NCBI GenBank assembly: GCA_015066565.1
Contig: SVOB01000001.1
Span: 744,001-808,000 of the forward strand
DNA from: Oscillospiraceae bacterium
GTDB taxonomy: Bacteria; Bacillota; Clostridia; Oscillospirales; Acutalibacteraceae
Reading direction: 5' to 3'
DNA: 64,000 bases
The notes beneath the pieces are model-generated. The model worked only from the letters and a program-made list of their open reading frames with translations, ran no database searches and was not told the DNA's origin. The position numbers and the translations under genes are program-made. Shown here one piece after another: positions 18,632 to 27,378 of the stretch. The first letter of the stretch is position 1; the number at the start of each line of letters is the position of its first letter.

Positions 18632-20398
18632 ATGAACCAAGGTGTAATTACCAAGGTCGCAGGCCCTCTTGTAATAGCAGAGGGAATGCGTGAGGCGAAT
18701 ATGTACGACGTTGTACGTGTAAGCGATAAGAACCTTATAGGCGAAATTATCGAAATGCACGAGGACCGCGCGTCAATTCAGGTTTATGAGGAAACTGCAG
18801 GCTTAGGCCCCGGCGAAAAGGTTGTTTCAACCGGCAAGCCTCTTTCGGTTGAGCTCGGCCCCGGACTCATAGGCTCGATTTACGACGGTATTCAGCGTCC
18901 GCTTGAAGAAATAATGAAACAGACGGGCTCGCTTCTCCAGAGAGGCATTGAGGTTCCCGCCCTTAACAGAGAAAAGAAATGGAACTTTGAACCGACGGTT
19001 TCGGTCGGCGATAAGGTTATAGGCGGCGACTCAGTCGGTATTGTTAAGGAAACAGCCGCTGTCACCCATAAAATACTTGTTCCCGACAAAATCAGCGGAA
19101 CTGTTAAAGAGATTTTCGCGGGCGAGCATACTGTTGACGAAGTTGTCGCCGTAATTGAAACCGAAAAGGGCGAAGTCGAAATAAAGCTTTTCCAGACCTG
19201 GCCCGTAAGAATCGGCAGACCTTATAAGAAAAAGCTTTCTCCCGACGTTCTTCTTACAACGGGTCAGAGAGTTATCGATACCCTTTTCCCGATTGCAAAG
19301 GGCGGCGTTGCGGCAGTTCCCGGTCCGTTCGGTTCGGGAAAGACTGTTGTTCAGCACCAGCTCGCAAAATGGGCGGCGGCCGATATTATCGTTTATATCG
19401 GTTGCGGCGAACGAGGCAACGAGATGACGGACGTTCTTAACGAATTCCCCGAGCTTAAAGACCCGAGAACGGGCAATTCGCTTATGGAGAGAACAGTTCT
19501 TATCGCGAACACCTCGGATATGCCCGTTGCGGCGCGTGAGGCTTCGATTTACACGGGTATAACGATTGCGGAATACTTCCGTGACATGGGCTATACGGTT
19601 GCCCTTATGGCTGACTCTACTTCAAGATGGGCTGAGGCTCTTCGCGAAATGTCGGGACGACTTGAGGAAATGCCCGGTGAAGAGGGCTACCCCGCATATT
19701 TGGGAAGCAGACTTGCTCAGTTCTATGAAAGAGCAGGAAGAGTTATAATCAACGGAAGCGAGGATACCGAGGGCGCGCTTTCGGTTATCGGCGCGGTTTC
19801 ACCTCCCGGCGGCGATATTTCCGAGCCCGTTTCCCAGGCTACGCTTCGTATAGTAAAGGTTTTCTGGGGTCTTGACGCAGGACTTGCCTACAAGCGTCAT
19901 TTCCCCGCTATCAACTGGCTGACCTCCTATTCGCTTTATTCAGACCAGCTTGAACGCTGGTTTGCAAAAGAGGTTGCAGAGGACTGGGCGGCATACAGAA
20001 TCAAGCTTATGTCGCTCTTACAGGATGAAGCCGAACTTCAGGAAATAGTAAACCTTGTCGGTATGGACGCCCTTTCGGCGCCGGACAGAATCAAGCTTGA
20101 AGCGGCAAGAAGCGTCAGGGAAGACTATCTTCACCAGAACGCCTTTGACGACACCGACACCTACACCTCGCTTCATAAACAGTATCTTATGATTAAAGCG
20201 ATTCTCTCATATTTTGACCTCGCGACAGAGGCTTTGAACGAGGGCGCTCCGATTAACGAGTTACTCTCGCTTCCGGTCAGAGAGAGAATAGGCAGATTTA
20301 AATACTGCGACGAAAATACCGCAGAAAAGGAATACGAAGCGATTATTCTTCAGCTCAAGAGCGAAATTGCTTCATCAAAGAAGGGAGGCGAAGACTGA
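18632..20398 (+). CDS. ntpA: V-type ATPase catalytic subunit A
   Basis: The 588-residue catalytic subunit that hydrolyses or makes ATP. Walker A is the V-type form GPFGSGKT (about 230-237). The insertion ('non-homologous') region at about 110-200, found only in V/A-type A subunits, is present, and the conserved [27 protein letters not shown] region follows. The ATG at 18632 follows GAGGTG at the right spacing; a GTG at 18623 is less likely. The stop overlaps the ntpB start (TGATG). Confidence 0.98.
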   Translation: MNQGVITKVAGPLVIAEGMREANMYDVVRVSDKNLIGEIIEMHEDRASIQVYEETAGLGPGEKVVSTGKPLSVELGPGLIGSIYDGIQRPLEEIMKQTGSLLQRGIEVPALNREKKWNFEPTVSVGDKVIGGDSVGIVKETAAVTHKILVPDKISGTVKEIFAGEHTVDEVVAVIETEKGEVEIKLFQTWPVRIGRPYKKKLSPDVLLTTGQRVIDTLFPIAKGGVAAVPGPFGSGKTVVQHQLAKWAAADIIVYIGCGERGNEMTDVLNEFPELKDPRTGNSLMERTVLIANTSDMPVAAREASIYTGITIAEYFRDMGYTVALMADSTSRWAEALREMSGRLEEMPGEEGYPAYLGSRLAQFYERAGRVIINGSEDTEGALSVIGAVSPPGGDISEPVSQATLRIVKVFWGLDAGLAYKRHFPAINWLTSYSLYSDQLERWFAKEVAEDWAAYRIKLMSLLQDEAELQEIVNLVGMDALSAPDRIKLEAARSVREDYLHQNAFDDTDTYTSLHKQYLMIKAILSYFDLATEALNEGAPINELLSLPVRERIGRFKYCDENTAEKEYEAIILQLKSEIASSKKGGED

Positions 20399-21771
20399 TG
20401 GCAAAGGAATACCGTACAATCCGTGAGGTTGCGGGACCTCTTATGATGGTTTCGGACGTTGAGGACGTAAAATATGACGAGCTTGCCGAAATCGAGCTTC
20501 CGAACGGCGAAAAGCGCCGTTGCAAGGTTCTTGAAATAGACGGCGGTAACGCCCTTGTTCAGCTCTTTGAATCCTCGGCAGGTATCAATCTTTCGGGCTC
20601 AAAGGTTAAGTTTCTCGGAAGAAGCATGGAATTACCCGTATCGTCCGATATGCTTTCAAGAGTTTTCGACGGTCTCGGCAATCCCATTGACGGCGGTCCC
20701 GAAATTATTCCCGAGAAGAGAATGGATATTAACGGCAGACCCATGAACCCCGCCGCCAGAAACTATCCTCAGGAGTTTATCCAGACGGGCATTTCGGCTA
20801 TTGACGGACTTAATACGCTTGTCAGAGGTCAGAAGCTTCCGATTTTCTCGGCTTCGGGTCTCCCCCACGCTCAGCTCGCCGCGCAGATTGCAAGGCAGGC
20901 AGCGGTAAGAGGCAAGGACGAACAGTTCGCCGTTGTTTTCGCCGCTATGGGTATCACCTTCGAGGAAGCGGATTACTTTATCAATTCCTTCACTCAGTCG
21001 GGCGCTATTGACAGAACGGTTATGTTCGTCAACCTTGCTAAAGACCCTGCAATTGAAAGAATCGCCACTCCCCGTGTGGCTCTGACCTGCGCTGAATATC
21101 TTGCGTTTGAACTCGGTATGCACGTTCTCGTTATAATGACCGATATTACAAACTACGCCGACGCTCTTCGTGAGGTTTCCGCCGCAAGAAAGGAAGTACC
21201 CGGCAGACGAGGCTATCCCGGTTATATGTACACCGACCTTGCAAATATCTATGAGAGAGCAGGAAGAATTAAGGGTAAAGACGGCTCGATTACGCTTATC
21301 CCGATTCTTTCAATGCCCGAGGACGACAAAACTCACCCCATCCCCGACCTTACGGGATATATCACCGAAGGTCAGATAATTCTTTCCCGTGAGCTTTACA
21401 GAAAGGGCGTAACTCCCCCGATTGATGTTCTTCCTTCGCTTTCACGACTTAAGGATAAGGGCATAGGCGACGGCAGAACCCGCGAGGACCACGCCGCGTC
21501 AATGAACCAGCTTTTCGCCGCTTATGCGAGAGGTAAGGACGCAAAGGAGCTTATGGTAATTCTCGGCGAAGCGGCTCTTACGGATATTGATAAGCTCTAC
21601 GCTAAATTTGCCGACGAATTTGAAAGCAAATATGTTTCCCAGGGCTATAACGCAAACAGACCCATTGAAGAAACGCTTGATTTAGGCTGGGAGCTTCTTA
21701 GGATTTTACCGAGAAGCGAGCTTAAACGAATCAAGGACGAAATGCTCGACAAATACTACGAAAAAGACTGA
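20398..21771 (+). CDS. ntpB: V-type ATPase subunit B
   Basis: The 457-residue non-catalytic nucleotide-binding subunit that alternates with A in the head. It has the conserved [23 protein letters not shown]-type region (about 117-140), with the degenerate P-loop FSASGLPH instead of a true Walker A, and [17 protein letters not shown] near the C-terminus. Starts within the ntpA stop codon (TGATG), indicating coupling and near-equal synthesis with A. Confidence 0.98.
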   Translation: MAKEYRTIREVAGPLMMVSDVEDVKYDELAEIELPNGEKRRCKVLEIDGGNALVQLFESSAGINLSGSKVKFLGRSMELPVSSDMLSRVFDGLGNPIDGGPEIIPEKRMDINGRPMNPAARNYPQEFIQTGISAIDGLNTLVRGQKLPIFSASGLPHAQLAAQIARQAAVRGKDEQFAVVFAAMGITFEEADYFINSFTQSGAIDRTVMFVNLAKDPAIERIATPRVALTCAEYLAFELGMHVLVIMTDITNYADALREVSAARKEVPGRRGYPGYMYTDLANIYERAGRIKGKDGSITLIPILSMPEDDKTHPIPDLTGYITEGQIILSRELYRKGVTPPIDVLPSLSRLKDKGIGDGRTREDHAASMNQLFAAYARGKDAKELMVILGEAALTDIDKLYAKFADEFESKYVSQGYNANRPIEETLDLGWELLRILPRSELKRIKDEMLDKYYEKD

Positions 21772-21785
21772 TAAGAGGCTCTTTT

Positions 21786-22442
21786 ATGGCAGTAATGAAT
21801 GTTAATCCGACGAGGATGCAATTACAAAAACTGAAAAAACAGCTTAGCACTGCGCTTCGCGGACACAAGATGCTCAAGGATAAGCGCGACGAATTAATGC
21901 GCCAGTTTCTTGACCTTGTAAGGCAGGATATGGAATTGAGAGTCCATATCGAAGAACAGCTTCGTATCTGCAACCGCAATTTCGCTTCGGCGGGCGCGGT
22001 TATGTCGAGCGAAATGCTTTCGCAATCGCTTCTTACGACAAGCCAGAAAATGTTTGCGAACCCCTCGGCAAAGAACGTTATGAGCGTAAACGTGCCCGTA
22101 TTCACAACCGAGAAACGCAACAACGATTCCTCGGCGGTTTACCCCTACGGCTTTGCGTTCACCAGTTTCGAGCTTGACGAAGCGGTAACGGCTCTTTCAA
22201 AGGTTTCCGAGGAGCTTGTAAAGCTCGCCGAAATTGAAAAAAGCTGTGAAATGATGAGCATTGAAATCGAAAAGACAAGGCGCAGGGTAAATTCGCTTGA
22301 GCACGTTCTCATTCCGAGATATACCGACACAATAAAGTATATTTCAATGAAGCTTGAGGAAAACGACCGTTCTTCAAAGGCAAGGCTTATGAAGGTTAAG
22401 GATATGCTCCTTGAGCAAGCTCATCATTATAAAACGAATTAA
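21786..22442 (+). CDS. ntpD: V-type ATPase subunit D (central shaft)
   Basis: The 218-residue coiled-coil axle of the rotor. Begins with the family pattern NVNPTRMQLQKLKKQLSTALRGHKMLKDKRDEL and has the conserved RRVNSLEHVLIPRYTDTIKYI near residues 165-185. It is the last gene of ntpFIKECGABD. No NtpH/J-like genes follow; a palindrome array begins 14 bp after the stop and there is no clear intrinsic terminator. Confidence 0.96.
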   Translation: MAVMNVNPTRMQLQKLKKQLSTALRGHKMLKDKRDELMRQFLDLVRQDMELRVHIEEQLRICNRNFASAGAVMSSEMLSQSLLTTSQKMFANPSAKNVMSVNVPVFTTEKRNNDSSAVYPYGFAFTSFELDEAVTALSKVSEELVKLAEIEKSCEMMSIEIEKTRRRVNSLEHVLIPRYTDTIKYISMKLEENDRSSKARLMKVKDMLLEQAHHYKTN

Positions 22443-22455
22443 ATCCTGCGGATTT

Positions 22456-22607
22456 GTGAAGTATTCATACGAATGTGAAGTTGCTTCGCAGTGAAGTATG
22501 CCTTACGGCATATTAACGATTTAATTCACTTCACTTTTCGCAAAGCGAAAAACTTCACATCGATTAATCGGTACTTCACATTTTGTATTTACAAAATATT
22601 TCACTGA
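22456..22607. repeat. Ordered array of seven small palindromes separated by GTGAAGT / ACTTCAC
   Basis: Three GTGAAGT spacers on the left (22456, 22475, 22491) and ACTTCAC-type spacers on the right (about 22525, 22552, 22573) alternate with mini-hairpins: ATTC/GAAT, TGC/GCA, ATGCC/GGCAT, ATTAA/TTAAT, TTTCGC/GCGAAA, CGATTAATCG and ATTTTGT/ACAAAAT. Spacer orientation flips at about 22518, so the whole block is symmetric and could fold into one branched structure. Confidence 0.8.
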
Positions 22608-22619
22608 AGGAAAAATAAA

Positions 22620-22970
22620 ATGAAAGATTCAAAATTGCGTGATTTATCTTTGGATTTTGCCGTTAATGTTTTGAAAATGTGCGAAGACCTTAACGGGCAT
22701 TATTCAATTAAAAATCAAATTGAACGCTCTTCAACCTCTATCGGCGCAAACATTCACGAAGCGAACTATGCACACAGTCGAGCAGATTTTATTTCAAAAC
22801 TTCAGATTGCTTTAAAGGAATGTTATGAAACAGAGTATTGGTTAGAACTTTTCTCAAAAGCAGAAATAATTGATGAACAAACACATAAAGCATTATATAA
22901 TCAATGCGGAACAATACACCGTCTGTTAGTCGCGTCAATCAACACAGCAAAAGCAAACAGCGACAAATGA
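22620..22970 (+). CDS. Four-helix-bundle protein (23S rRNA intervening-sequence / S23 family)
   Basis: A 116-residue helical protein with the family core SIKNQIERSSTSIGANIHEAN, SRADFISKLQIALKECYETEYWLEL and a terminal helix. The family was first found inside 23S rRNA intervening sequences and is structurally related to the Avd accessory protein of diversity-generating retroelements; its biochemical role is unknown. Here it stands alone, without a reverse transcriptase, next to an ordered palindrome array. Base composition is more AT-rich than the V-ATPase genes beside it. A ribosome site GAAGGA lies 8 bp upstream. Confidence 0.9.
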   Translation: MKDSKLRDLSLDFAVNVLKMCEDLNGHYSIKNQIERSSTSIGANIHEANYAHSRADFISKLQIALKECYETEYWLELFSKAEIIDEQTHKALYNQCGTIHRLLVASINTAKANSDK

Positions 22971-22996
22971 TTATTCGTTGCGGATTTGTGAAGTAT

Positions 22997-23032
22997 AAAA
23001 AACAGGACACGAAATATTCGTGTCCTGTTTTT
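22997..23032. terminator. Bidirectional terminator
   Basis: ACAGGACACGAA and its complement CGTGTCCTGT form a long stem flanked by A and T runs. It can end transcripts from both the four-helix-bundle gene (+) and the small membrane protein gene (-). Confidence 0.85.
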
Positions 23033-23045
23033 GTTTGGATTCTTA

Positions 23046-23240
23046 TCAGTTGTCATTCTTGAATCTGTCCGCAAGGTTTTCCTGCTGCGGAGGATTGTTC
23101 TGTTCCTTTTTCTCATAATACTTATTCATCGCCGAATTAGCTGCTTTATTTAAGCCTTTTTTTACAATAACCCCAATTAAAAAAGCACCTACTACAATTA
23201 CAACAGCCATCAATAATATAATCAATTCAGAAACACTCAT
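23046..23240 (-). CDS. Small single-pass membrane protein
   Basis: A 64-residue protein with one N-terminal transmembrane helix (about residues 5-27) and a polar, asparagine/glutamine-rich tail. No family recognised. The ribosome site GGGAGG lies upstream of the ATG at 23240. It is 16 bp downstream of the next membrane protein, with which it is probably co-transcribed, and is followed by a strong terminator. Confidence 0.6.
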   Translation of the reverse strand: MSVSELIILLMAVVIVVGAFLIGVIVKKGLNKAANSAMNKYYEKKEQNNPPQQENLADRFKNDN

Positions 23241-23256
23241 TATAATATCCTCCCTT

Positions 23257-23733
23257 TTATTTAACAGTAAGTTTCATTCTGTGTGATTCAACCGTCGTCT
23301 GTGAATCTATGGACAAAACAATTTTTTCAATCGCAGTTTCCATTATGTTCATTGTGTCGACGCGATAAGGAATCCCTTTTCTTGTTCTGTAAGCAGAAAA
23401 GCGAAAATCCAACTGGTTCTTTCCTTCGCTTGTTCCCTTAAATGTTACAGTTGCATTCCAAGCGTGACTCGACTTAAACAGAATAGTCTTTTCTGCGTCA
23501 TAATACTCCGCAGTAGCCTGACAATCGGAAAAATCAGTTTGTTTTACAGCATTGACAATCTGTTCATAGGTTGCCGTAGTTGTGAACAACTCCGAATACT
23601 CCCAGAAAGAGCCCTGTCTTTTTACGATTTTTCCCTCTGCTAAAAGCTTTTTGCCTCTTTTTTGTCCTATTGCAACTGCAACTGCGATAATAGCAATTCC
23701 AATAATGAACACGACTATTAATCCCGGATTCAT
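23257..23733 (-). CDS. Single-pass membrane protein of unknown function
   Basis: 158 residues: a hydrophobic helix at residues 4-23 followed by a basic stretch and a mixed alpha/beta cytoplasmic or surface domain. GGAG-type ribosome site before the ATG at 23733. I do not recognise the family. It belongs to a three-gene run (23046-24771) of small anchored proteins, probably one transcription unit with an accessory character. Confidence 0.6.
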   Translation of the reverse strand: MNPGLIVVFIIGIAIIAVAVAIGQKRGKKLLAEGKIVKRQGSFWEYSELFTTTATYEQIVNAVKQTDFSDCQATAEYYDAEKTILFKSSHAWNATVTFKGTSEGKNQLDFRFSAYRTRKGIPYRVDTMNIMETAIEKIVLSIDSQTTVESHRMKLTVK

Positions 23734-23802
23734 TTTTCTTCTCCTTTCATTTATTATTTTATTTTAACTTACTCGCGTAAGCTCAATTATGTATGCTTAT
23801 TT

Positions 23803-24771
23803 TTACTCACGATTAGATTTTACATATTTACCATCATTGCCTATGATACCGACATAAGGAACTGTAGGATAAGACACTTCCTCACCATTCCATATTGTTT
23901 TCTTTATCCCGGCGTTTAGCGCAAATGTTTCCAAATGAGTAAGATTAAGCAAATCCGAATAATAATCGCCATTCGGATTGTTCGGCGTCATATTTTCAGG
24001 TGCCATAAACACGATTGATACCGGTCCCCAATCGTTACCTACCATATCAGCGTTTATATTGACTCCTGTAAGATAGTCCTTTTCTCCGTTTGAATAGAAA
24101 ATTCTTCCAATACAATCAATATCCATTCTATCCGCTTTCCAAAGTAAAGAGAACCCCACATTTCTTGAATTCGAGGTATCTATATCCCAACCTTCAGTAA
24201 CATTTTTTATTTTTAAGGAAGCCATACAATAATACATATCTGTCATTGGTTTCCTAAAATACGATGTTGAATAACCATTAAGTGCTTTAATCATTCCGCT
24301 TCGGTTATACGTGTTATAAGTCTCCCATTTTTCGAGTCCCCAATCATTAAAGCCGGGCAATGTATTATTGTTACCCACTTTTGCCCAAGCCGAATTAATC
24401 GCATTTTGATTTGATAACAGAATCCATGGACTTAGCGATAATGATATTTCAAACTTATAACCGCTACTATCAACATATTCATATTCTAAATCTTCCCACT
24501 CAATCGGAACCGTCACGTTTTGAGTAGTATTATGTGTGGTTGATTGCGTAGTTGTTTGAATGGTTAATTGTGTGGTAGTTTGTGTTGTTTCAGTAGTTGT
24601 TTGAGTAGTTGAAAAACTCTCGGTTGGTGTATTATCACCTTTTTCCGACTTATCGGTTTTTGAAACTCCAACACTAACCGCAATAACAGTAATTATCAGC
24701 ACTAATAATGCAGAAGTGACAGATATAAAAACCTTTTTATTCTTCAATAATTTTCCGAATAACTCTTTCAT
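23803..24771 (-). CDS. Membrane-anchored extracellular protein with Thr-rich linker
   Basis: 322 residues: a short basic start, a transmembrane anchor at about residues 14-33, then a threonine/glutamine-rich stretch (TTQTTTETTQTTTQ-like, about residues 50-85), typical of a wall-spanning linker, and a beta-rich external domain of about 230 residues with many Trp and Tyr. No family recognised. The ATG at 24771 has AGGAGAGG upstream. The frame stays open for 36 further codons upstream, but that part overlaps a terminator-like hairpin, so the shorter start is preferred. Expression may depend on read-through of that hairpin. Confidence 0.65.
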   Translation of the reverse strand: MKELFGKLLKNKKVFISVTSALLVLIITVIAVSVGVSKTDKSEKGDNTPTESFSTTQTTTETTQTTTQLTIQTTTQSTTHNTTQNVTVPIEWEDLEYEYVDSSGYKFEISLSLSPWILLSNQNAINSAWAKVGNNNTLPGFNDWGLEKWETYNTYNRSGMIKALNGYSTSYFRKPMTDMYYCMASLKIKNVTEGWDIDTSNSRNVGFSLLWKADRMDIDCIGRIFYSNGEKDYLTGVNINADMVGNDWGPVSIVFMAPENMTPNNPNGDYYSDLLNLTHLETFALNAGIKKTIWNGEEVSYPTVPYVGIIGNDGKYVKSNRE

Positions 24772-24795
24772 TTTACCTCTCCTTTTTTGATATAA

Positions 24796-24969
24796 ATAAA
24801 AAAGTGCGCAGCCGAAGCCACGCACAAAAAACGCTGCTCCAACTGTCGCCAAACATTCCAACATATTCGCTCGTAACACGGTATGTCTTCAAGAGCATGC
24901 ATTTTTATCAGAAGAGATAAAAATAACATACCCCACTACGAGCATTTTTATTCAGTTGGAATATTTGGC
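24796..24969 (-). ncRNA. Structured RNA or regulatory leader ending in an intrinsic terminator, unclassified
   Basis: From the predicted start the RNA forms one long imperfect hairpin: GCCAAATATTCCAAC pairs with GTTGGAATGTTTGGC, GCTCGTA with TACGAGC, GGTATGT with ACATACC, and ATTTTTATC with GATAAAAAT around a 6-nt loop. Then comes a terminator, GTGCG...CGCAC with a UUCG loop, followed by TTTTTT. TCCAACTG on the 5' side can alternatively pair with CAGTTGGA after the hairpin, so two states are possible. It lies directly before the 24771 gene. It may be a free RNA of about 170 nt or an attenuator; no known riboswitch class is recognised. Confidence 0.6.
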
Positions 24970-24975
24970 ATTTAC

Positions 24976-25004
24976 ATTTTAGCATTTAACGTTATATATG
25001 TCAA
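24976..25004 (-). promoter_or_regulatory. Promoter of the structured RNA
   Basis: TTGACA (24999-25004), 17-bp spacer, TAAAAT (24976-24981) on the minus strand. The predicted +1 near 24969 coincides with the first base of the hairpin. Confidence 0.75.
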
Positions 25005-25013
25005 TAAAAAAAC

Positions 25014-25250
25014 GGACGAGCAATGCTCGTCCCTACGGTTTGTGTTTATTTTAAATGTTTTCGTAGGGGCTGACGACCTCGGCAGCCCGCAAAGTCAGAT
25101 GAAAATTGAATTGGGCAGGGAAACCCTGCCCCTACGGGTATAATATTAACCCAAATCACATCGTAGGGGCGGTCATTGGCCGCCCGCAAAATCAGATATT
25201 ATTTATTTGGAGCGTCGGGGTCGCCGCTCCCTACATAATAACGTAAATAT
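25014..25250. repeat. Dispersed intergenic palindromic repeat, cluster B
   Basis: Five hairpin units in a row: GACGAG/CTCGTC, GGGCTG/CAGCCC, GGGCAGG/CCTGCCC, GGCGG/CCGCC and GGAGCG/CGCTCC. They alternate with AT-rich spacers bounded by CCTACG and CGTAGGG. One 35-bp spacer (GGTATAATATTAA...) recurs almost unchanged in cluster E. Confidence 0.85.
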
Positions 25251-25253
25251 AAG

Positions 25254-25281
25254 AAAACCCTCCGTTTAAACGGAGGGTTTT
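25254..25281 (-). terminator. Terminator after the large membrane protein gene
   Basis: A perfect 28-bp palindrome, AAAACCCTCCGTTT and its complement, followed on the minus strand by TTTTC. It lies 23 bp beyond the stop codon. Confidence 0.85.
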
Positions 25282-25303
25282 GTCATTGGTAATTGATTAT
25301 TCA

Positions 25304-27124
25304 TCAGTCTTTGCTTTCGGTCTTTGCCTTGGTTTTACCGAGCTTTACAGAAACGGCGGGGATAATACTTCCGTCGGAATCCTTTTTATACTCGATTGTG
25401 ACTGTATCGCCTGCGTTGAGGATTACAGCCTGCTCATAAACCGAAGCCTTAACCGAATAGTAGGCGTCAAGCGAGCTTACCTGAATATAGTAAACCGTTT
25501 CGCCGTTTACAACCTGCGAACGAATATCGCTTATAACTCCTGTTATTGAAGCGTATTCCTCTTTCTCGGGTTCTGCAGGCTGATTTTCGCCTTCGCTTAT
25601 TGCGTCAACGTCAATTTCAACGCCTATGCCGTTGGCTTTAAGCTCTGCGGCGTAGTTTTCAAGACATTCGGAAAGCGAGGAACCGATAGCGACAACGGTT
25701 GCCTGCTTAACATTTACCATTGAATACATTTTAACGTAGCTGCTTGAGTCCTTAAGCGCAATAAAGTAGGTCGGTTCGCCGCTGATATTAAGAAGAAGCG
25801 GGAACGTAGCGTTATATTCATACTGCTGGACCTTACCTTCCGCAGAGGTCTGAGCCGAGGTTTCAAGCGCGCCCGAAACGAGATAGAATTTAGCTTCCTT
25901 TGTTCTCTGGTTAATAAGCGTAAAGCCGATAATCGACTGGTCGGAAACAACGCTTGTTACGCCCGTATACATATAAACGTCGTCATTGAGCGCAAGGTAG
26001 TTATAGCCCTCTGAGGTTACCTTAACATCCTGCTGTCCGAAAATAGAGTTGAAGAAACCGCCCGAATACTTTCCGTAATAATTGAACTGCTCGTCTACAA
26101 GCGTAGCCGAATAAACACGGTCAATCCACTGCCACTGTTCGTCAAGGAAGGTGTACTGGGTTTTAAGCTTTGTTTTATAATCGTCACTTGTAGCTATAAC
26201 CGTTGTGTCGCCCGTGCAGGCGTCAACAACAACAGCGCCTATAACGTCAGTACCGCCGAACAGACCGATTGTTTTATCAAGAATCGGAACAATCCAGAAG
26301 GGCTTTCCGTCCTCGTCAATTTCAAAATTCGCGCTGTCAAAAAGATAAGTCGGGTACTTAAAGCGCAAAACTCTCATAAGATAATGTGAGAAATGCTCCG
26401 CTGTGGAATACTTCATTCCGTTCTCAAGACGGACTAATTTACCCTCCTGAGTTGTCATATCTACTATAATATAAGCGGGAAGTCCGTTTTTGGTGTTTTT
26501 AAACCACTTGAAAACATCGCCGTATTCAAGGGGAGTAACCCTGACGGGAGTATTTTTATAGTTAATCTGAGTTGAGTCGTAGGAAATAGCGAACTGGGAT
26601 ACCATATCCGAAAGGTCGCCAAGGGTTCTTGTCGCTACAGCATTTGCCGCGTCGGTATCAAGACGGGGTACGGACGAGAAATCGATATCAGCAACATCCT
26701 CATTGAAATCGCCTGTTTCAACGGTGATGATACGGCTGTAAGCCTTCGCCCTGAAAATAACCGCGCCGGTAAGCCAGCCGACAGCAGTAACCAAAACCAG
26801 CACGCCGACGATTATAAAGGGAATCTTTGAGCGTTCTCTGACATAGGGAGCATACTCCGGGTCAACAAACGCCTTTGTAATTATAATCGTAACTCCGATA
26901 TAGATTAGGGCGAGCATACCTAAAAAGATATAAAGCTCAATCGCCTTGAAGTTAATAGCGGGAAGCATAAAGTAATAAACAACCGCGCCGATAATCAGAG
27001 TTAAAACAAGAGCGATAATTCTTTTAAGCGTCGCTTTTTCGGGCGGGATAACAACCGCTTTTTCTTCGGAGCCGCCCTTTTTACCGGGGAAACCCTTTGT
27101 AAAATCAACATGAATGGGATCCAT
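25304..27124 (-). CDS. Large membrane protein with extracytoplasmic domain, function unknown
   Basis: 606 residues. After a cytoplasmic start of about 32 residues come three transmembrane helices (about 35-56, 63-84, 101-124), then about 470 residues presumably outside the cell, ending with a beta-rich module (about 530-590, TGVISDIRSQVVNGETVYYIQVSS) that looks OB-like. I do not recognise a named family, although the arrangement is like conserved hypothetical proteins of Clostridia. Ribosome site AAGGAG before the ATG at 27124. Single-gene unit with its own promoter and terminator. Confidence 0.75.
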   Translation of the reverse strand: MDPIHVDFTKGFPGKKGGSEEKAVVIPPEKATLKRIIALVLTLIIGAVVYYFMLPAINFKAIELYIFLGMLALIYIGVTIIITKAFVDPEYAPYVRERSKIPFIIVGVLVLVTAVGWLTGAVIFRAKAYSRIITVETGDFNEDVADIDFSSVPRLDTDAANAVATRTLGDLSDMVSQFAISYDSTQINYKNTPVRVTPLEYGDVFKWFKNTKNGLPAYIIVDMTTQEGKLVRLENGMKYSTAEHFSHYLMRVLRFKYPTYLFDSANFEIDEDGKPFWIVPILDKTIGLFGGTDVIGAVVVDACTGDTTVIATSDDYKTKLKTQYTFLDEQWQWIDRVYSATLVDEQFNYYGKYSGGFFNSIFGQQDVKVTSEGYNYLALNDDVYMYTGVTSVVSDQSIIGFTLINQRTKEAKFYLVSGALETSAQTSAEGKVQQYEYNATFPLLLNISGEPTYFIALKDSSSYVKMYSMVNVKQATVVAIGSSLSECLENYAAELKANGIGVEIDVDAISEGENQPAEPEKEEYASITGVISDIRSQVVNGETVYYIQVSSLDAYYSVKASVYEQAVILNAGDTVTIEYKKDSDGSIIPAVSVKLGKTKAKTESKD

Positions 27125-27157
27125 AGCTTTTTCTCCTTAATAAAAGATATTAAGATT

Positions 27158-27186
27158 AGTATATCTTATTTTTCCGTTATTTGCAA
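27158..27186 (-). promoter_or_regulatory. Promoter of the large membrane protein gene
   Basis: TTGCAA (27181-27186), 17-bp spacer, TATACT (27158-27163) on the minus strand. Confidence 0.65.
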
Positions 27187-27287
27187 GAATTATCAGCTCA
27201 CACTCTTTAAATATAACTAATATTTTTCCGTTAAATGAAAAAAATATAATCAAAACGCCAAAAAGTGCGAACATTTGGCGGTAATTC

Positions 27288-27316
27288 TTGTTTTTTAACC
27301 CAATATATGGTATAGT
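27288..27316 (+). promoter_or_regulatory. Promoter of the sodium-pump decarboxylase operon
   Basis: TTGTTT (27288-27293), 17-bp spacer, TATAGT (27311-27316), about 60 bp before the first start codon. Confidence 0.6.
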
Positions 27317-27378
27317 GTAAATGGTGAAAGTTGGGCTTTTTTGTCTGATTTTCAATAATTGTGACGGAGGTCTCTTCG

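Larger units (their letters stand above)
22447..22996. mobile_element. Possible non-autonomous insertion: four-helix-bundle gene between 18-bp direct repeats
   Basis: The 18-mer TGCGGATTTGTGAAGTAT occurs at 22447-22464 and again at 22979-22996, flanking the palindrome array and the four-helix-bundle gene. No transposase or reverse transcriptase is present. It may be an inserted cassette or a repeat produced by the palindrome family itself. Mobility is inference. Confidence 0.4.

Noticed and set aside
22620-22970. Possible diversity-generating retroelement because the protein is related to Avd
   Set aside because: No reverse transcriptase and no template/variable repeat pair are present within the window.
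24772-24879. 36-codon extension of the Thr-rich protein gene
   Set aside because: The extension runs through a strong terminator hairpin; the ATG at 24771 has AGGAGAGG.
24796-24969. Structured RNA as 6S RNA, T-box or retron ncRNA
   Set aside because: It lacks the large central bubble of 6S RNA and the TGG-ACC core of a T-box, and no reverse transcriptase gene is nearby; kept as unclassified.
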